Positions 41,184 to 49,753 are shown, counted from the first letter of the stretch. The stretch: DNA of 64,000 nt from CAZTHM01 sp041946825 (GCA_041946825.1 JBHGBD010000004.1:124001-188000); one strand, 5' to 3'. A program made the numbers and translations. The notes: generated by a model not told the origin, from the sequence alone.

Positions 41184-42359
41184 GTGAATCTCGTGCGTAA
41201 AAAGATTGCCATCCTGGCAGTGGCAGTCGTCTGGCTGTTGGCAGGCGACCTCCTCGGGGGAACGTCCGATCCGGTACGAAAGAGCACCACAAGCGCAACC
41301 ACCTCTTCGAAGCCCGCGCTGCGATCAACTACCAACTCGACCATCAGCAGCAAGAAAAAGAGAACGGTCCGCCGTCGGGCTCGACGGCGCAATCCATGGC
41401 GGATCAGCTCATATGGTGATCCGGCCGCAGAGGATAACCCCGCCGGCGAAGACCCGCTGGTCCGCGAGGCCGCTCTCGAGGCGATGGGAAAATGGAATGG
41501 CAGCGTGGTCGTGGTCGACCCGAACAGCGGGCGAATCCTCTCGATCATCAATCAGCCGTTGGCGCTTTCCAGTGCGTTCACCCCTTGCTCGACATTCAAA
41601 CCCGTCGTCGCCCTGGCTGCGTTGAAGGAAGGGCTGATCACTCCCGAAACCAAGATTCGTGTGGGGCGCCGGACGCGCATGGATTTGACCGAAGCCCTGG
41701 CGCATTCCAACAACCCCTTCTTTCAGACCCTGGGAAAACAGCTGGGCTTTGAGCGGCTTTTCGAAATTGCTCACCGCTTTGGTTTCGGCGAAAAGGCGGG
41801 GCTGAATATCCCCGGCGAGTCCGCAGGCCGGTTCCCCGAGGCGGCGCCCAAGGATGGCGGCGTCGGATTGATGTCGAGCCATGGCAAGGCCATCGAAGTC
41901 ACGCCGCTGCAGATGGCGGCGGTCATTTCCGCGATTGCCAACGGCGGCACGCTTTACCACCTCCAGTACCCCCGCACCCCGGAAGAAATTGAGCAATTCC
42001 AGCCTCAGGTCCGGGGCCACCTGGAAGATCTCACGGATTACTTCCCCCATGTCCGCGAGGGGATGGCGGCTGCGGTCCTTTACGGAACAGCTCGCTCGGC
42101 GTTTGATCCTGAGGAACAGATTTACGGTAAGACGGGAACCTGCAGCGAAGATGGTGCGCGGCTTGGCTGGTTCGCTTCCTACTCGAGCGAACAGCAACCA
42201 AAGTACGTCGTGGTCGTTCTGCTGCGCGGAGGAAAGATGATGTTCGGCCCGCACGCCGCCGAGATCGCTGGCCGTTTCTACCGGACGCTTCGCCTGCGTG
42301 AACAGCCTTCCACTCAAGCCAGCTCGCCCCCGGCGCTTCTCAATGGCTTGCGACCTTAA
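41184..42359 (+). CDS. penicillin-binding transpeptidase-domain protein
   Basis: 391-aa membrane-anchored serine transpeptidase-like protein. After one N-terminal membrane helix and a Ser/Thr/Lys/Arg-rich linker, the domain shows all three active-site motifs: STFK (136-139), SNN (175-177) and KTG (316-318). No glycosyltransferase or PBP-dimer domain is present, so it is short for a PBP and resembles class D beta-lactamase relatives. GTG 41184 has AAGGGAGG 4 nt upstream; an upstream TTG at 41124 is less likely. Role in peptidoglycan cross-linking is inferred. Confidence 0.85.
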   Translation: MNLVRKKIAILAVAVVWLLAGDLLGGTSDPVRKSTTSATTSSKPALRSTTNSTISSKKKRTVRRRARRRNPWRISSYGDPAAEDNPAGEDPLVREAALEAMGKWNGSVVVVDPNSGRILSIINQPLALSSAFTPCSTFKPVVALAALKEGLITPETKIRVGRRTRMDLTEALAHSNNPFFQTLGKQLGFERLFEIAHRFGFGEKAGLNIPGESAGRFPEAAPKDGGVGLMSSHGKAIEVTPLQMAAVISAIANGGTLYHLQYPRTPEEIEQFQPQVRGHLEDLTDYFPHVREGMAAAVLYGTARSAFDPEEQIYGKTGTCSEDGARLGWFASYSSEQQPKYVVVVLLRGGKMMFGPHAAEIAGRFYRTLRLREQPSTQASSPPALLNGLRP

Positions 42360-42389
42360 GACTGAATCTCGCGGTTCGATAGCGCTCTA

Positions 42390-43316
42390 TCACAAGGCGC
42401 GAAGATCAAAGACTCTCTCGGCGTAGATCCTGCTCAATCTCAAATCCTCTTCCAGTGAACGGGTGATGGTTGTCCCCTTCTCGTAAGCGAGTTCCACAAC
42501 CAGGTAACCGTTGTATCCAGTTTGCGTCAAATGCGCTGCAATCTTGTGGTAATCGACATCACCCTCGTTGAAGTCCTCCGTCCAAATGCCGCCTTTTGAG
42601 TTTCGCAAGTGGAGACCCCGAAGCCGGTTTCCAGTCTCTGCCACAAAGGCAATTGGATCCTGGCCCCCGCGGTACGCCCAGTGAACATCCACACAGCAGT
42701 CCACGAGCTTAGGGTCGGTGTTCGCCAACTGGTATCGCCACTCGCGCGCGTTTTCGACGAGTTCCGGCGTGTGATGATGAACCATCAAGCGGACACCCAG
42801 CTTGTTGAGTTCGCCGCCGAGTTGGTTCAGATAGCGCGCCTGCGTCGCCAACTCCTCGTCCGACTTTCTTCCTTGATGGGGTTTGGGACTGGGATTCGTC
42901 ACGATTCCTCGAACACCTTCTCCTCGAGTAGCCTGCGCCAGTTCCAGAATCGTCTTAATGGAATGCTCTGCCATGCGCGGCTCGTGCAGGATGCTGTTAG
43001 CGTAAAACGTCGGCATGTTGAGGTTGTATTTCTTCAGCAGCCCGAAGGTCTTCTCCCGCAACCCTGGACTCACGAAGATGTCGTTAAGATCGACATTCGC
43101 GTAACCCGCGCGGTGAAAGGTCGAAAGCATCTCCTCCACGCCCTCGGCCGGAGTTTTCTTCGCAGCTTCAAAATGCTGAATCCAGATGTAAGCCTGGACG
43201 GAGAGAATGGGATGATAGCGGGGCGAAGCCACCGCGCATAACCCCGGAATAGAGCTTCCTGCGAGGGCTGCCATTTTAGTCAGAGCCTCGCGTCGTGTGC
43301 ATCTATTTCCGCTCAT
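42390..43316 (-). CDS. Tat-exported sugar phosphate isomerase/epimerase-like protein
   Basis: 308-aa xylose-isomerase-like TIM barrel. The N-terminus has a twin-arginine signal (TRREALTKMAALAG). Metal-site residues lie in VHHHTPE (His/Glu near 179-184), CCVDVHWAYRGG (Asp/His) and the final VVELAYE (Glu). Family members isomerise or epimerise sugars and inositols. It is convergent with the transpeptidase and divergent from an oxidoreductase of the same kind of pathway. Confidence 0.85.
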   Translation of the reverse strand: MSGNRCTRREALTKMAALAGSSIPGLCAVASPRYHPILSVQAYIWIQHFEAAKKTPAEGVEEMLSTFHRAGYANVDLNDIFVSPGLREKTFGLLKKYNLNMPTFYANSILHEPRMAEHSIKTILELAQATRGEGVRGIVTNPSPKPHQGRKSDEELATQARYLNQLGGELNKLGVRLMVHHHTPELVENAREWRYQLANTDPKLVDCCVDVHWAYRGGQDPIAFVAETGNRLRGLHLRNSKGGIWTEDFNEGDVDYHKIAAHLTQTGYNGYLVVELAYEKGTTITRSLEEDLRLSRIYAERVFDLRAL

Positions 43317-43564
43317 CGAGAATCACCTCTTGGGTTTTCGGAGCGCCCGCCAGAAACCACTCCACAACCTGGGCCGGCGCTCATCGTGGGCGGAATCTAC
43401 TGCTCATTCGACGAGGGGTCAAGCCTTGTCCGGCCCGCACATCCTGCTGCGTCATGCGGATATCTTCCCCAACTGCACAAGAAGGCGTATAGTGGCGGGC
43501 GCGGTTCCGCAAGTGTCGTCCCCGAAAACGCCTCGCACCCATTGGCCGAAGCCGGAGGCTTGCT

Positions 43565-44665
43565 ATGACTGTTGATCTGGACCTTCAACACCACGCTCCG
43601 CCGCCCAGGAAAAAGGATTACCGCATCGGCGCGATCGGCGCGGGGTTCATTATGCGCGATTGCCACCTGGTAGCGTATCGCAACGCCGGGTACAACGTTG
43701 TGGGGATTACTTCTCAACCTCCCGAGCAGGCCCGGGAAGTGGCCACGTTGCGTGTCATTCCGAGAGTCTACAACACCAACGAGGAGTTGCTGGCCGACAG
43801 CTCAATTGAAGTCGTCGATATCGCCGTGCCGCCGAATCTCCAGCTGGGGATTGTGCGCGAAGCGGTGAAGCACTCGAACCATATCAAGGGCATCCTGGCG
43901 CAGAAGCCTCTGGCGACGAATTACCAGGAGGCTAAGGAAATCGTCCGCCTGTGCCACGACGCGGGCATTATGCTGGGCGTGAACCACAACATGCGTTACG
44001 ACCAGTCGATTCGCGCCCTCAAGACTGTCCTGAATCGCGGCTATTTGGGTGAGCTGGTTCTCGCGACGATTGAGATGCGGGCCATCCCCCATTGGCAGAC
44101 CTGGGTCAAGGATCTCGGCAAAGTTACGCTGCTTAACATGAGCATTCATCACCTGGATTCTTTCCGCTTCTTATTTGGCGATCCGAAAAGTGTTTATGTG
44201 AGCGCGCGAACCGACCCTCGCACCAAGTTCAATCACACGGACGGCATCGTGCTCTACATCCTGGAGTACGCGAATGGGTTCCGTGCCACTTCCTGGGATG
44301 ATGTTTGGGCGGGACCTGCGCGCGAGGGCGGCGCTCCGGACACCTACATCAAATGGCGAGTCGAGGGAACCGATGGACTCGCGCAAGGCACCATCGGCTG
44401 GCCCTCGTATCCCAATGCCACCCCGAGCACGATCGATTTCACCACCAAGGCCCAACCCGGTGTGTGGTTTGCGCCTCGGTGGAAGGAGGTCTGGTTTCCT
44501 GACGCCTTCGAGGGCACGATGGGCATGCTGCTCGAGGCACTCGCGACCGGTTCAGAACCGGCAGTGTCCGGCCGTGACAGTTTGAAAACTATGGCGCTGC
44601 TCGACGCCTGCTACAAATCCATCGCCGAGCATCGGCCGGTGGAAATTGAGGAGATTCTGAAGTAG
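43565..44665 (+). CDS. Gfo/Idh/MocA family oxidoreductase
   Basis: 366-aa NAD(P)-dependent sugar or inositol dehydrogenase type protein. The Rossmann site reads RIGAIGAGFIMRDCHL; the characteristic active-site Lys is in ILAQKPLATN, followed by VNHNMRYD. GGAGG is 6 nt before the ATG. It is followed at 80 nt by an isomerase/epimerase, the usual partner in sugar oxidation-isomerisation modules. Substrate unknown. Confidence 0.92.
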   Translation: MTVDLDLQHHAPPPRKKDYRIGAIGAGFIMRDCHLVAYRNAGYNVVGITSQPPEQAREVATLRVIPRVYNTNEELLADSSIEVVDIAVPPNLQLGIVREAVKHSNHIKGILAQKPLATNYQEAKEIVRLCHDAGIMLGVNHNMRYDQSIRALKTVLNRGYLGELVLATIEMRAIPHWQTWVKDLGKVTLLNMSIHHLDSFRFLFGDPKSVYVSARTDPRTKFNHTDGIVLYILEYANGFRATSWDDVWAGPAREGGAPDTYIKWRVEGTDGLAQGTIGWPSYPNATPSTIDFTTKAQPGVWFAPRWKEVWFPDAFEGTMGMLLEALATGSEPAVSGRDSLKTMALLDACYKSIAEHRPVEIEEILK

Positions 44666-44744
44666 AGATGCCCTGGCGGGGCGTCTCCTTGACCGTCTGA
44701 TTCAAGACGCTCCACCGGAGCGCCTCTAGGAAGGAGGATTCATC

Positions 44745-45566
44745 ATGAAACTTGGACTGATCAATTCCGCCTGGGCGGGAACGCATGTCGGGACCGCAGA
44801 GGGCATTCGTAAAACCAAGGAGATTGGCTTCGACACCATCGACATCTTCGCTGACCCGCTGGAGATCGATATCAAGGAACGCAAGCTGATCAAAGACACG
44901 GCAAAGGACGTCGGATTGCCCATCGTCTCGGTCTGCTGCGTGGCGCTGGGCATTGCCGACTTCAACGGCTCGGCCCAGAAATTCCACGTCCAGCGCTGCA
45001 AGGCCTATCTGGACTTCGTCTACGAACTGGAAGCCAGGAACCTTCTGCTGGTGCTGGGCGAGTACATCTGGCAGCAGGAAGTCATTAAGCCCAAGGACCA
45101 GTGGAAGTGGGCAGTCGATAACACGCGCGCACTGGGAGAGTACGCGGCGAAACTCGGTGTCGAAATCGCCATCGAGCTCGAGCCGTTCAAGCTCTCTCTC
45201 GTCAACAGCCTGGACAAGATGGTGCAGTTCTTGAACGACGTGAATCATCCCGCCGTGCGCGCCAACATGGATATCTCGCACCTGCACCTGTCGCACTCGG
45301 CGGCTTCGGAAATGCCGCGCCTGAAAGGGCGCATCGCCCACGTGCATTTTTCCGACTGCGACGGCAAAGTGCACGGCGACTTGCCACCAGGAAAAGGCGT
45401 CGTGGATTTCGTCCCCTACCTGCGGGCGCTCAAAGTCGTCGGCTTCGACGGCACGGTGAGCATCGAACTCGAATACTCGCCCGAGCCCGCGAAGATCGTC
45501 GAGTGGGTCACCGAAGCCTACCGCGAAACCAACAAGCTGATGCAGGAAGTGGGAATCCGAGGCTGA
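44745..45566 (+). CDS. sugar phosphate isomerase/epimerase
   Basis: 273-aa xylose-isomerase-like TIM barrel, cytoplasmic. It begins LGLINSAWAGTHVGTAEGIR and has IAIELEPF (metal Glu near 145), ANMDISHLHLS (Asp/His), HVHFSDCDGKVHGDLPPGKG and a final SIELEYS. A very strong ribosome site (AGGAAGGAGG) precedes it. It likely forms an operon with the Gfo/Idh/MocA protein upstream. Confidence 0.9.
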   Translation: MKLGLINSAWAGTHVGTAEGIRKTKEIGFDTIDIFADPLEIDIKERKLIKDTAKDVGLPIVSVCCVALGIADFNGSAQKFHVQRCKAYLDFVYELEARNLLLVLGEYIWQQEVIKPKDQWKWAVDNTRALGEYAAKLGVEIAIELEPFKLSLVNSLDKMVQFLNDVNHPAVRANMDISHLHLSHSAASEMPRLKGRIAHVHFSDCDGKVHGDLPPGKGVVDFVPYLRALKVVGFDGTVSIELEYSPEPAKIVEWVTEAYRETNKLMQEVGIRG

Positions 45567-45585
45567 TTCGTGCCCCGAATCTGGT

Positions 45586-45611
45586 GAGGGGCGACTCGTG
45601 CATCGCCCCTC
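45586..45611. repeat. hairpin between convergent genes
   Basis: Perfect 9-bp inverted repeat GAGGGGCGA / TCGCCCCTC with an 8-nt loop between the isomerase (+) and cysH (-). No T-run on either side; it may serve as a weak bidirectional 3'-end signal. Confidence 0.6.
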
Positions 45612-45637
45612 GGTCGAGTGGGATTCCGAGTTTGGTG

Positions 45638-46372
45638 CTAAGACCCGCTGGTGTTGCCCGCATGCAGGCCGCATTCCTTCTTGGTGGCATCTTCCCACCA
45701 CCAGCGGCCTTCGCGTTCGTGTTGGCCGGGCAGAATGGCGCGCGTGCACGGCTCGCAGCCGATCGAGACGAAGCCGCGATCGTGAAGCGCGTTATATGGA
45801 ACGCCGTTCTCGCGGATGTAAGTCCAGACCTGTTTTGAGCTCCAGTTGGCCAGCGGATTAAACTTAATGAGCCGATTGCCGTTGCTACCAAAGGTGGGAT
45901 CGATCTGGATGACCGGCACTTGCGCGCGCGTGCCGGGGCTCTGATCCCGACGCTGGCCGGTCACCCAGGCACGGAGGCTTGAAAGCGCCCGCCGCAGCGG
46001 TTCGACTTTTCGGATGTCGCAGCACTCCTTGTGCCCATCCTTATAGAACGAGAACAGCCCCTTTTCGCGGACCAGCGTCTCGACAGCCTCGGGCCGCGGA
46101 AAGAAAACCTGGACCGGGATGCCATAGTGATCACGGACTCTTTCGATGAATTGATACGTCTCGGAATGCAGCCGCCCTGTGTCAAGCGTCAAGACGCGCG
46201 GCTTGACGCCGAGTTTGGACGCCATGTCGATTAGCACCACATCTTCCGCGCCGCTGAAGCTGATGGCTACGTCCGGCGAGTATTCCTCAAGGGCCAGTCT
46301 CAGGATTTCTTGCGGATTCCGGCCCGCGTAGGATTCGGCGAGTTCGGTTAACGATGCAAGTTGAACGCCCAT
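45638..46372 (-). CDS. cysH: adenylyl-sulfate / phosphoadenylyl-sulfate reductase
   Basis: 244-aa thioredoxin-dependent reductase of sulfate assimilation (APS or PAPS to sulfite). SFSGAEDV (36-45) is the nucleotide loop and LDTGRLHSETY follows. The Cys pair 117-118 (ECCDIRK) and C206xxC209 (GCEPC) bind a 4Fe-4S cluster, which points to APS use; the catalytic Cys234 is in ECGLH. It is the second gene after the polycysteine attenuator, 35 nt behind the TauE/SafE exporter. ATG 46372 chosen; the longer open frame adds a non-conserved segment. Confidence 0.93.
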   Translation of the reverse strand: MGVQLASLTELAESYAGRNPQEILRLALEEYSPDVAISFSGAEDVVLIDMASKLGVKPRVLTLDTGRLHSETYQFIERVRDHYGIPVQVFFPRPEAVETLVREKGLFSFYKDGHKECCDIRKVEPLRRALSSLRAWVTGQRRDQSPGTRAQVPVIQIDPTFGSNGNRLIKFNPLANWSSKQVWTYIRENGVPYNALHDRGFVSIGCEPCTRAILPGQHEREGRWWWEDATKKECGLHAGNTSGS

Positions 46373-46407
46373 GATTTGCGTGTTGTGTCCCTTTCTGAAA
46401 GTTTTGT

Positions 46408-47181
46408 TTACCCTGCGATGAGCAGTCGCGCGCCCAACGAAAAATAGAGCACGCTGTAAAGCCAACTGAAATACCGCTCGGGAACCAGCCGCGTCAGGCG
46501 GCTGCCCACTACGACTCCCGGCAACGCTCCGGCTGCGAGCTGCAGGAACAACGCACCGTTGAAGTGGCCCATCCAAATGTGGAATGTCCCTGCAACTGCC
46601 ATGGTCACCAGTCCAAACAGAATGTCAGTTCCCACGAGCGCGCCGAGCGGGAGCGGGATCAACAGAAGAAGGAAAATCATCAGTAGACTCCCACTGCCGA
46701 TCGAAGTGAGCGCCACAAGGAATCCGACCGTCGCGCCCGCCGCAATCAGCCGCGCCTTCTCGCTTTTAGTGCGCATTTCCAACGAGCCGTTTCCCAGCTT
46801 GAGATAGCCGTTTCGGACGAAAGGCAGTACCACCGCCACCGCGAACAGCGTCAGGGCCAGGATCGTCTTCAAGGCATGGTCAAGCTGGCTGGTGTCGAGG
46901 TGGGATTTCAGGTAGCTCACAAACCAGATCCCACCCAACGTACCTGGAACGCTTCCCGAGATCAGGAGGCGGGCCAAACGCCAATGGACCTGACCCATCC
47001 GCCGGTGCTCTATCACGCCGAGCAATTTGGTGACCGCCCCGTTGACGATGTCCGTCCCGATCACCACCACTGCCGGAAAAGGGGTGAATAGAAGCAGCAG
47101 CGGTGTAAGCATCACACCGCCTCCGGTACCAGTTAGCCCGATCAATGTCCCCGCAACAAATCCTACCAATGTGATTAACAT
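46408..47181 (-). CDS. TauE/SafE family sulfite exporter-like permease
   Basis: 257-aa TSUP membrane protein with about eight hydrophobic segments. Both family repeats are visible: LIGLTGTGGGVMLTPLLLL and ALTSIGSGSLLMIFLLLL, each followed by VGTD (IGTDIVNGA; VGTDILFGL). Members export sulfite, sulfoacetate or related anions. Beside cysH it may export excess sulfite or carry sulfur anions. ATG 47181 used; a TTG at 47250 would add 23 residues but lies in the terminator T-run. Confidence 0.88.
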   Translation of the reverse strand: MLITLVGFVAGTLIGLTGTGGGVMLTPLLLLFTPFPAVVVIGTDIVNGAVTKLLGVIEHRRMGQVHWRLARLLISGSVPGTLGGIWFVSYLKSHLDTSQLDHALKTILALTLFAVAVVLPFVRNGYLKLGNGSLEMRTKSEKARLIAAGATVGFLVALTSIGSGSLLMIFLLLLIPLPLGALVGTDILFGLVTMAVAGTFHIWMGHFNGALFLQLAAGALPGVVVGSRLTRLVPERYFSWLYSVLYFSLGARLLIAG

Positions 47182-47248
47182 GATTTTCTTTGCCCAGTTC
47201 CAGCGCCCCCAAGCTTGGAATCGGGCAACCTCCCCGTTGAGAAAAGTC

Positions 47249-47294
47249 AATAAAGCAAAAACGCCCGCCAGCGGTAGGTTCGCTAGCGGGCGTT
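47249..47294 (-). terminator. attenuator terminator of the TauE/SafE-cysH operon
   Basis: On the minus strand AACGCCCGC-T-AGCG (47294-47281) pairs with CGCT-G-GCGGGCGTT (47273-47260), loop of 7, followed by TTTTGCTTTATT. It lies between the polycysteine leader stop codon and the exporter start, so it would stop transcription before the structural genes. Confidence 0.85.
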
Positions 47295-47363
47295 CTGAAT
47301 AAGACCAGGATTAATTGGGGGCTTACAAGTCGGTCATTTCAGAGGGCACGACGCCGCCAGCGG
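47260..47363 (-). promoter_or_regulatory. cysteine-responsive transcription attenuator
   Basis: Three mutually exclusive arms on the leader RNA. Arm A (47363-47351, starting 4-5 nt after the Cys codons) closely repeats arm C, the terminator 3' arm (47274-47260). Arm B (47294-47281) can therefore pair with A over about 12 bp with one bulge, or with C to form the terminator. A ribosome stalled at the first Cys codons leaves A free, so A:B forms and transcription continues; fast translation covers A and B:C terminates. Mechanism inferred from sequence. Confidence 0.75.
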
Positions 47364-47427
47364 ACGGACAACAACAACACATCCGCATGGCCTCCATGCC
47401 CGACATCGACTTGTGAACCTTATTCAT
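47323..47427 (-). CDS. polycysteine leader peptide
   Basis: 34-aa ORF with four consecutive TGT codons (Cys17-20) in RMCCCCPSAGG. It starts about 10 nt after the predicted transcription start and ends 28 nt before the terminator hairpin. A hairpin TTGCT / AGCAA surrounds the start region. Cys-run leader ORFs are known as cysteine sensors in mycobacteria, and multiple codons of the end-product amino acid are the hallmark of attenuator leaders. The frame extends further upstream, but the promoter restricts translation to this part. Confidence 0.78.
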   Translation of the reverse strand: MNKVHKSMSGMEAMRMCCCCPSAGGVVPSEMTDL

Positions 47428-47443
47428 TGCTTCCGAAAGAGCA

Positions 47444-47472
47444 AGGCTACCACCTGGGGTCGCCGGTGTCAA
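47444..47472 (-). promoter_or_regulatory. promoter of the polycysteine leader and sulfur operon
   Basis: Minus strand TTGACA (47472-47467, perfect), 17-nt spacer, TAGCCT (47449-47444). It would start transcription near 47437, about 10 nt before the leader ATG. Confidence 0.6.
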
Positions 47473-47551
47473 CCTTTTTTTGATAATGCGCAGAAACCGG
47501 GATGACTCCAACTGGCAGCATTCCGTGTTTTCGCGAAAAGGGAAAGACCGC

Positions 47552-48856
47552 CTACACTTTCTCAAGCGCCAGTTCAAGGTCTCGGATGATGTCGTGCCAG
47601 TCTTCCAAGCCGATCGAGAGCCGGATGCCTTCAGGGTGCATGCCGAAGGCGCGTTTCTGGTCGTCGGGCAGGGCCGAGTGGGTCATCGAAAACGGGTGCT
47701 CGATGAGCGTCTTGATCTGGCCCAGGCTCACCGCCAGCGTGATCGTGTAAGCGTGTTCGGCGAGGTAATCAACCATTTTCTCCGCGCGCGACTGCCGGCC
47801 GTTATCACCCTTCAACACGAAGTAGAGCATCCCTCCCGGCGCAAACTTGCCGTCGGTATTCACCATTTGACGATGGGCGAGCGGCTTCTGGCGGAAGCAG
47901 TCGGCTCCGGGGTAGCTGACGCGCGCGACCTTGGGGTGCTCGCAAAGGAACTTCGCCACACGCAGCGCGGTCTTCTGCTGGTTGACCATGCGTGTGGCGA
48001 GCGTGGGGAGACCATATACAAGAATCGCCCAGGCGCTGCGCGGGGAGAGCACGCCGCCGAAATCTTTGCGGAAAAGCATCAGGTGGTTGTACCAGCTACT
48101 GGGCGCGACGACGGCGCCACCCATGTCCGTGCCAAAGCCGCCGATATCCTTGGTCAGGCTTTCGACCACAAGGTCCGCGCCTAGCTTGAGTGGCCGCTGG
48201 CAGTAAGGGGTCGCGAAGGTGTTGTCGACAATCACCAGCACGCGGTCCTTTTCTTCGCGGCCTGAGTTGATCTGGTCCGCGAGGCGGCGAATCCCCGGGA
48301 TATCGATCAGCTCCATCGTGGGATTGATGGGTGTCTCGAAATAGAGCGCACGCGTCGCGGGCGTTACTTGCGCGGCGAGCAACTCAGGCTTGAGAAAATC
48401 CCCAAAGCGCGCCTGCATCCCGAAGCGCGGCAGCCAATTGGTCATCAGGCTGTACGTGCAGCCGTAGAGGATCTGGTGTGCGAGCACCTCCTGCCCTTGT
48501 CGCAGCGCAGCGCCCAGCGCCGCGCTGATCGCCGCCATACCGCTGGCGAAGGTTACGCAGACTTCGCCGCCCTCGGCGTAGGCCAGATTCTCTTCCAGCA
48601 TCGCCCGCGTGGGTTCGTCGAGCCGGTCGTAGATGTAGATCGGCATGTGCCCGCTCAGCGCTTCGTCGGCGGAGGCAAACTGCACAAACCCTTGCGCGCC
48701 CCGATGAACCGATGACAGCCGAAAAGCCGTGGAGTGAGAAATCGGGGGAATGACATTGTGGTTGTAGTCCCACTTCTTGCTTTCGAAGTTCCCATGGATC
48801 AGGTGGGTTCGCATCCGGTAGTCTTCCTTGCGGGCATGGCGCTTGCGGTTTTCCAT
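47552..48856 (-). CDS. Cys/Met metabolism PLP-dependent enzyme (cystathionine gamma-synthase or methionine gamma-lyase type)
   Basis: 434-aa fold-type I PLP enzyme. PLP-site features: FASGMAAISAALGAAL, the YDRLDEPTRAMLEE tyrosine segment, VIVDNTFATPYCQRPL (Asp binding the pyridine N) and the Schiff-base Lys in ESLTKDIGGFGTD. Full length for the family. Family members make cystathionine or homocysteine, or degrade methionine; the sequence alone does not decide. Its sulfur-metabolism neighbours support a role in Cys/Met synthesis. GAGGTG precedes the ATG. Confidence 0.88.
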   Translation of the reverse strand: MENRKRHARKEDYRMRTHLIHGNFESKKWDYNHNVIPPISHSTAFRLSSVHRGAQGFVQFASADEALSGHMPIYIYDRLDEPTRAMLEENLAYAEGGEVCVTFASGMAAISAALGAALRQGQEVLAHQILYGCTYSLMTNWLPRFGMQARFGDFLKPELLAAQVTPATRALYFETPINPTMELIDIPGIRRLADQINSGREEKDRVLVIVDNTFATPYCQRPLKLGADLVVESLTKDIGGFGTDMGGAVVAPSSWYNHLMLFRKDFGGVLSPRSAWAILVYGLPTLATRMVNQQKTALRVAKFLCEHPKVARVSYPGADCFRQKPLAHRQMVNTDGKFAPGGMLYFVLKGDNGRQSRAEKMVDYLAEHAYTITLAVSLGQIKTLIEHPFSMTHSALPDDQKRAFGMHPEGIRLSIGLEDWHDIIRDLELALEKV

Positions 48857-49208
48857 AGCGACACCTCAACTGGGCGAGTTTTCACACTCTGAGAAGGGAC
48901 AGCACGCCCAATGCCGGGCCCTCGAGCAGCCGGATTCGATTCGGCTTCTTGTCAGATCTGAGCTCGGTCCCCAGGCGGTCAGAGCACTTAACCCGGCGCT
49001 CAACCGTGTGGCACTTACGACGGCCAGTAGGATTCTATCCAGCCTTTTGTTTTCAATTAATTAACGGCTTCGGTTTTTCAAAATCGGGTCTTCCGGATGC
49101 CACAGCCAAACGTCCATCGCTTGGTCTCACGCCACTTCGAGGGAGGCTCTGTCCCGTATCACCCAGCCCATTCTAGCCAATCCATTGAAAACAGGCAAAT
49201 TATAGCGC
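48857..49208. other. gene-free divergent intergenic stretch
   Basis: About 350 bases between the leftward PLP-enzyme gene and the rightward XRE gene. It contains an imperfect hairpin AGCCGGAT TCG ATTCGGCT (48928-48946) and copy 2 of a dispersed repeat (49045-49090). I looked for a SAM-type riboswitch upstream of the PLP enzyme and could not identify one. Confidence 0.5.
49045..49090 (+). repeat. dispersed repeat, copy 2 (other copy 24295-24340)
   Basis: Contains the 16-mer CGGCTTCGGTTTTTCA (49065-49080), shared with 24315-24330, with similar flanks on both sides. Confidence 0.45.
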
Positions 49209-49245
49209 TTGACATTCAATAACAATATGCTATAGACATATAGCA
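49209..49245 (+). promoter_or_regulatory. promoter and probable autoregulatory operator of the XRE operon
   Basis: TTGACA (49209-49214), 16-nt spacer, TATAGA (49231-49236). The perfect 7-4-7 inverted repeat TGCTATA GACA TATAGCA (49228-49245) covers the -10 and start site. A dimeric XRE regulator encoded just downstream is the obvious candidate to bind it. Confidence 0.7.
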
Positions 49246-49258
49246 ATCGGAGATGGAG

Positions 49259-49753
49259 ATGAGACTCGGCGAGAAGATTCGTTACCTTAGAGTGATGGAA
49301 GGCACCCTGCGCGGCCTGGGGCGCGAAATGAGCCAGCCGGAGGTTGTCCGGGCGATGCAGGGCGAGGTCGGCAGGAGCATCAGTCAAGCCTACCTTTCGC
49401 AAATCGAAAGTGGCGCGCGCCCGCACCTGACCAACACGACGCGCATGTTGCTGGCGCGCTTCTTCAAGGTGCATCCGGGGTATCTGGTGGACGACCCCGA
49501 AGGATACTCCACCGAGCTGACGTCAGAACTGATCGCCGAACAAGACGCCAAGCTCGACCTTTGGCTGGTAAGCGGCGCCGAGCGCTTTCGCCAGGACCCC
49601 GAGTTGAGCCGGGCGTTGATCGCCATCGCGCGCTACGTTAACTCGAAGAAAGCACTGCAGCTCCTGGCTGAAATCCTCGAGACACCCGACCTCATCGACA
49701 AGCTGTGGGAAGTCCTGAAACTCCAATCCAGCTCAACTGGGATGCGGGAATAG
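49259..49753 (+). CDS. XRE-family transcriptional regulator
   Basis: 164 aa. An N-terminal helix-turn-helix (about 1-65) opens LGEKIRYLRVMEG and has ISQAYLSQIESGARPHLTN as recognition helix region; the C-terminal half is helical and may sense a signal or dimerise. ATG 49259 is preferred to 49253 because GGAG lies 6 nt upstream. It heads an operon with two small proteins, PspA and an SdpI-like protein, so it probably controls an envelope-stress response. Confidence 0.85.
   Translation: MRLGEKIRYLRVMEGTLRGLGREMSQPEVVRAMQGEVGRSISQAYLSQIESGARPHLTNTTRMLLARFFKVHPGYLVDDPEGYSTELTSELIAEQDAKLDLWLVSGAERFRQDPELSRALIAIARYVNSKKALQLLAEILETPDLIDKLWEVLKLQSSSTGMRE

Noticed and set aside
47181..47250. TTG 47250 as start of the TauE/SafE exporter
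   Set aside because: It lies within the T-rich tail of the attenuator terminator and would add a Trp-rich soluble segment atypical of the family; ATG 47181 gives the usual N-terminus.
48857..49040. SAM-type riboswitch upstream of the Cys/Met PLP enzyme
   Set aside because: I looked for conserved core segments of known SAM riboswitch classes on the minus strand and found none. Only one imperfect hairpin is present.
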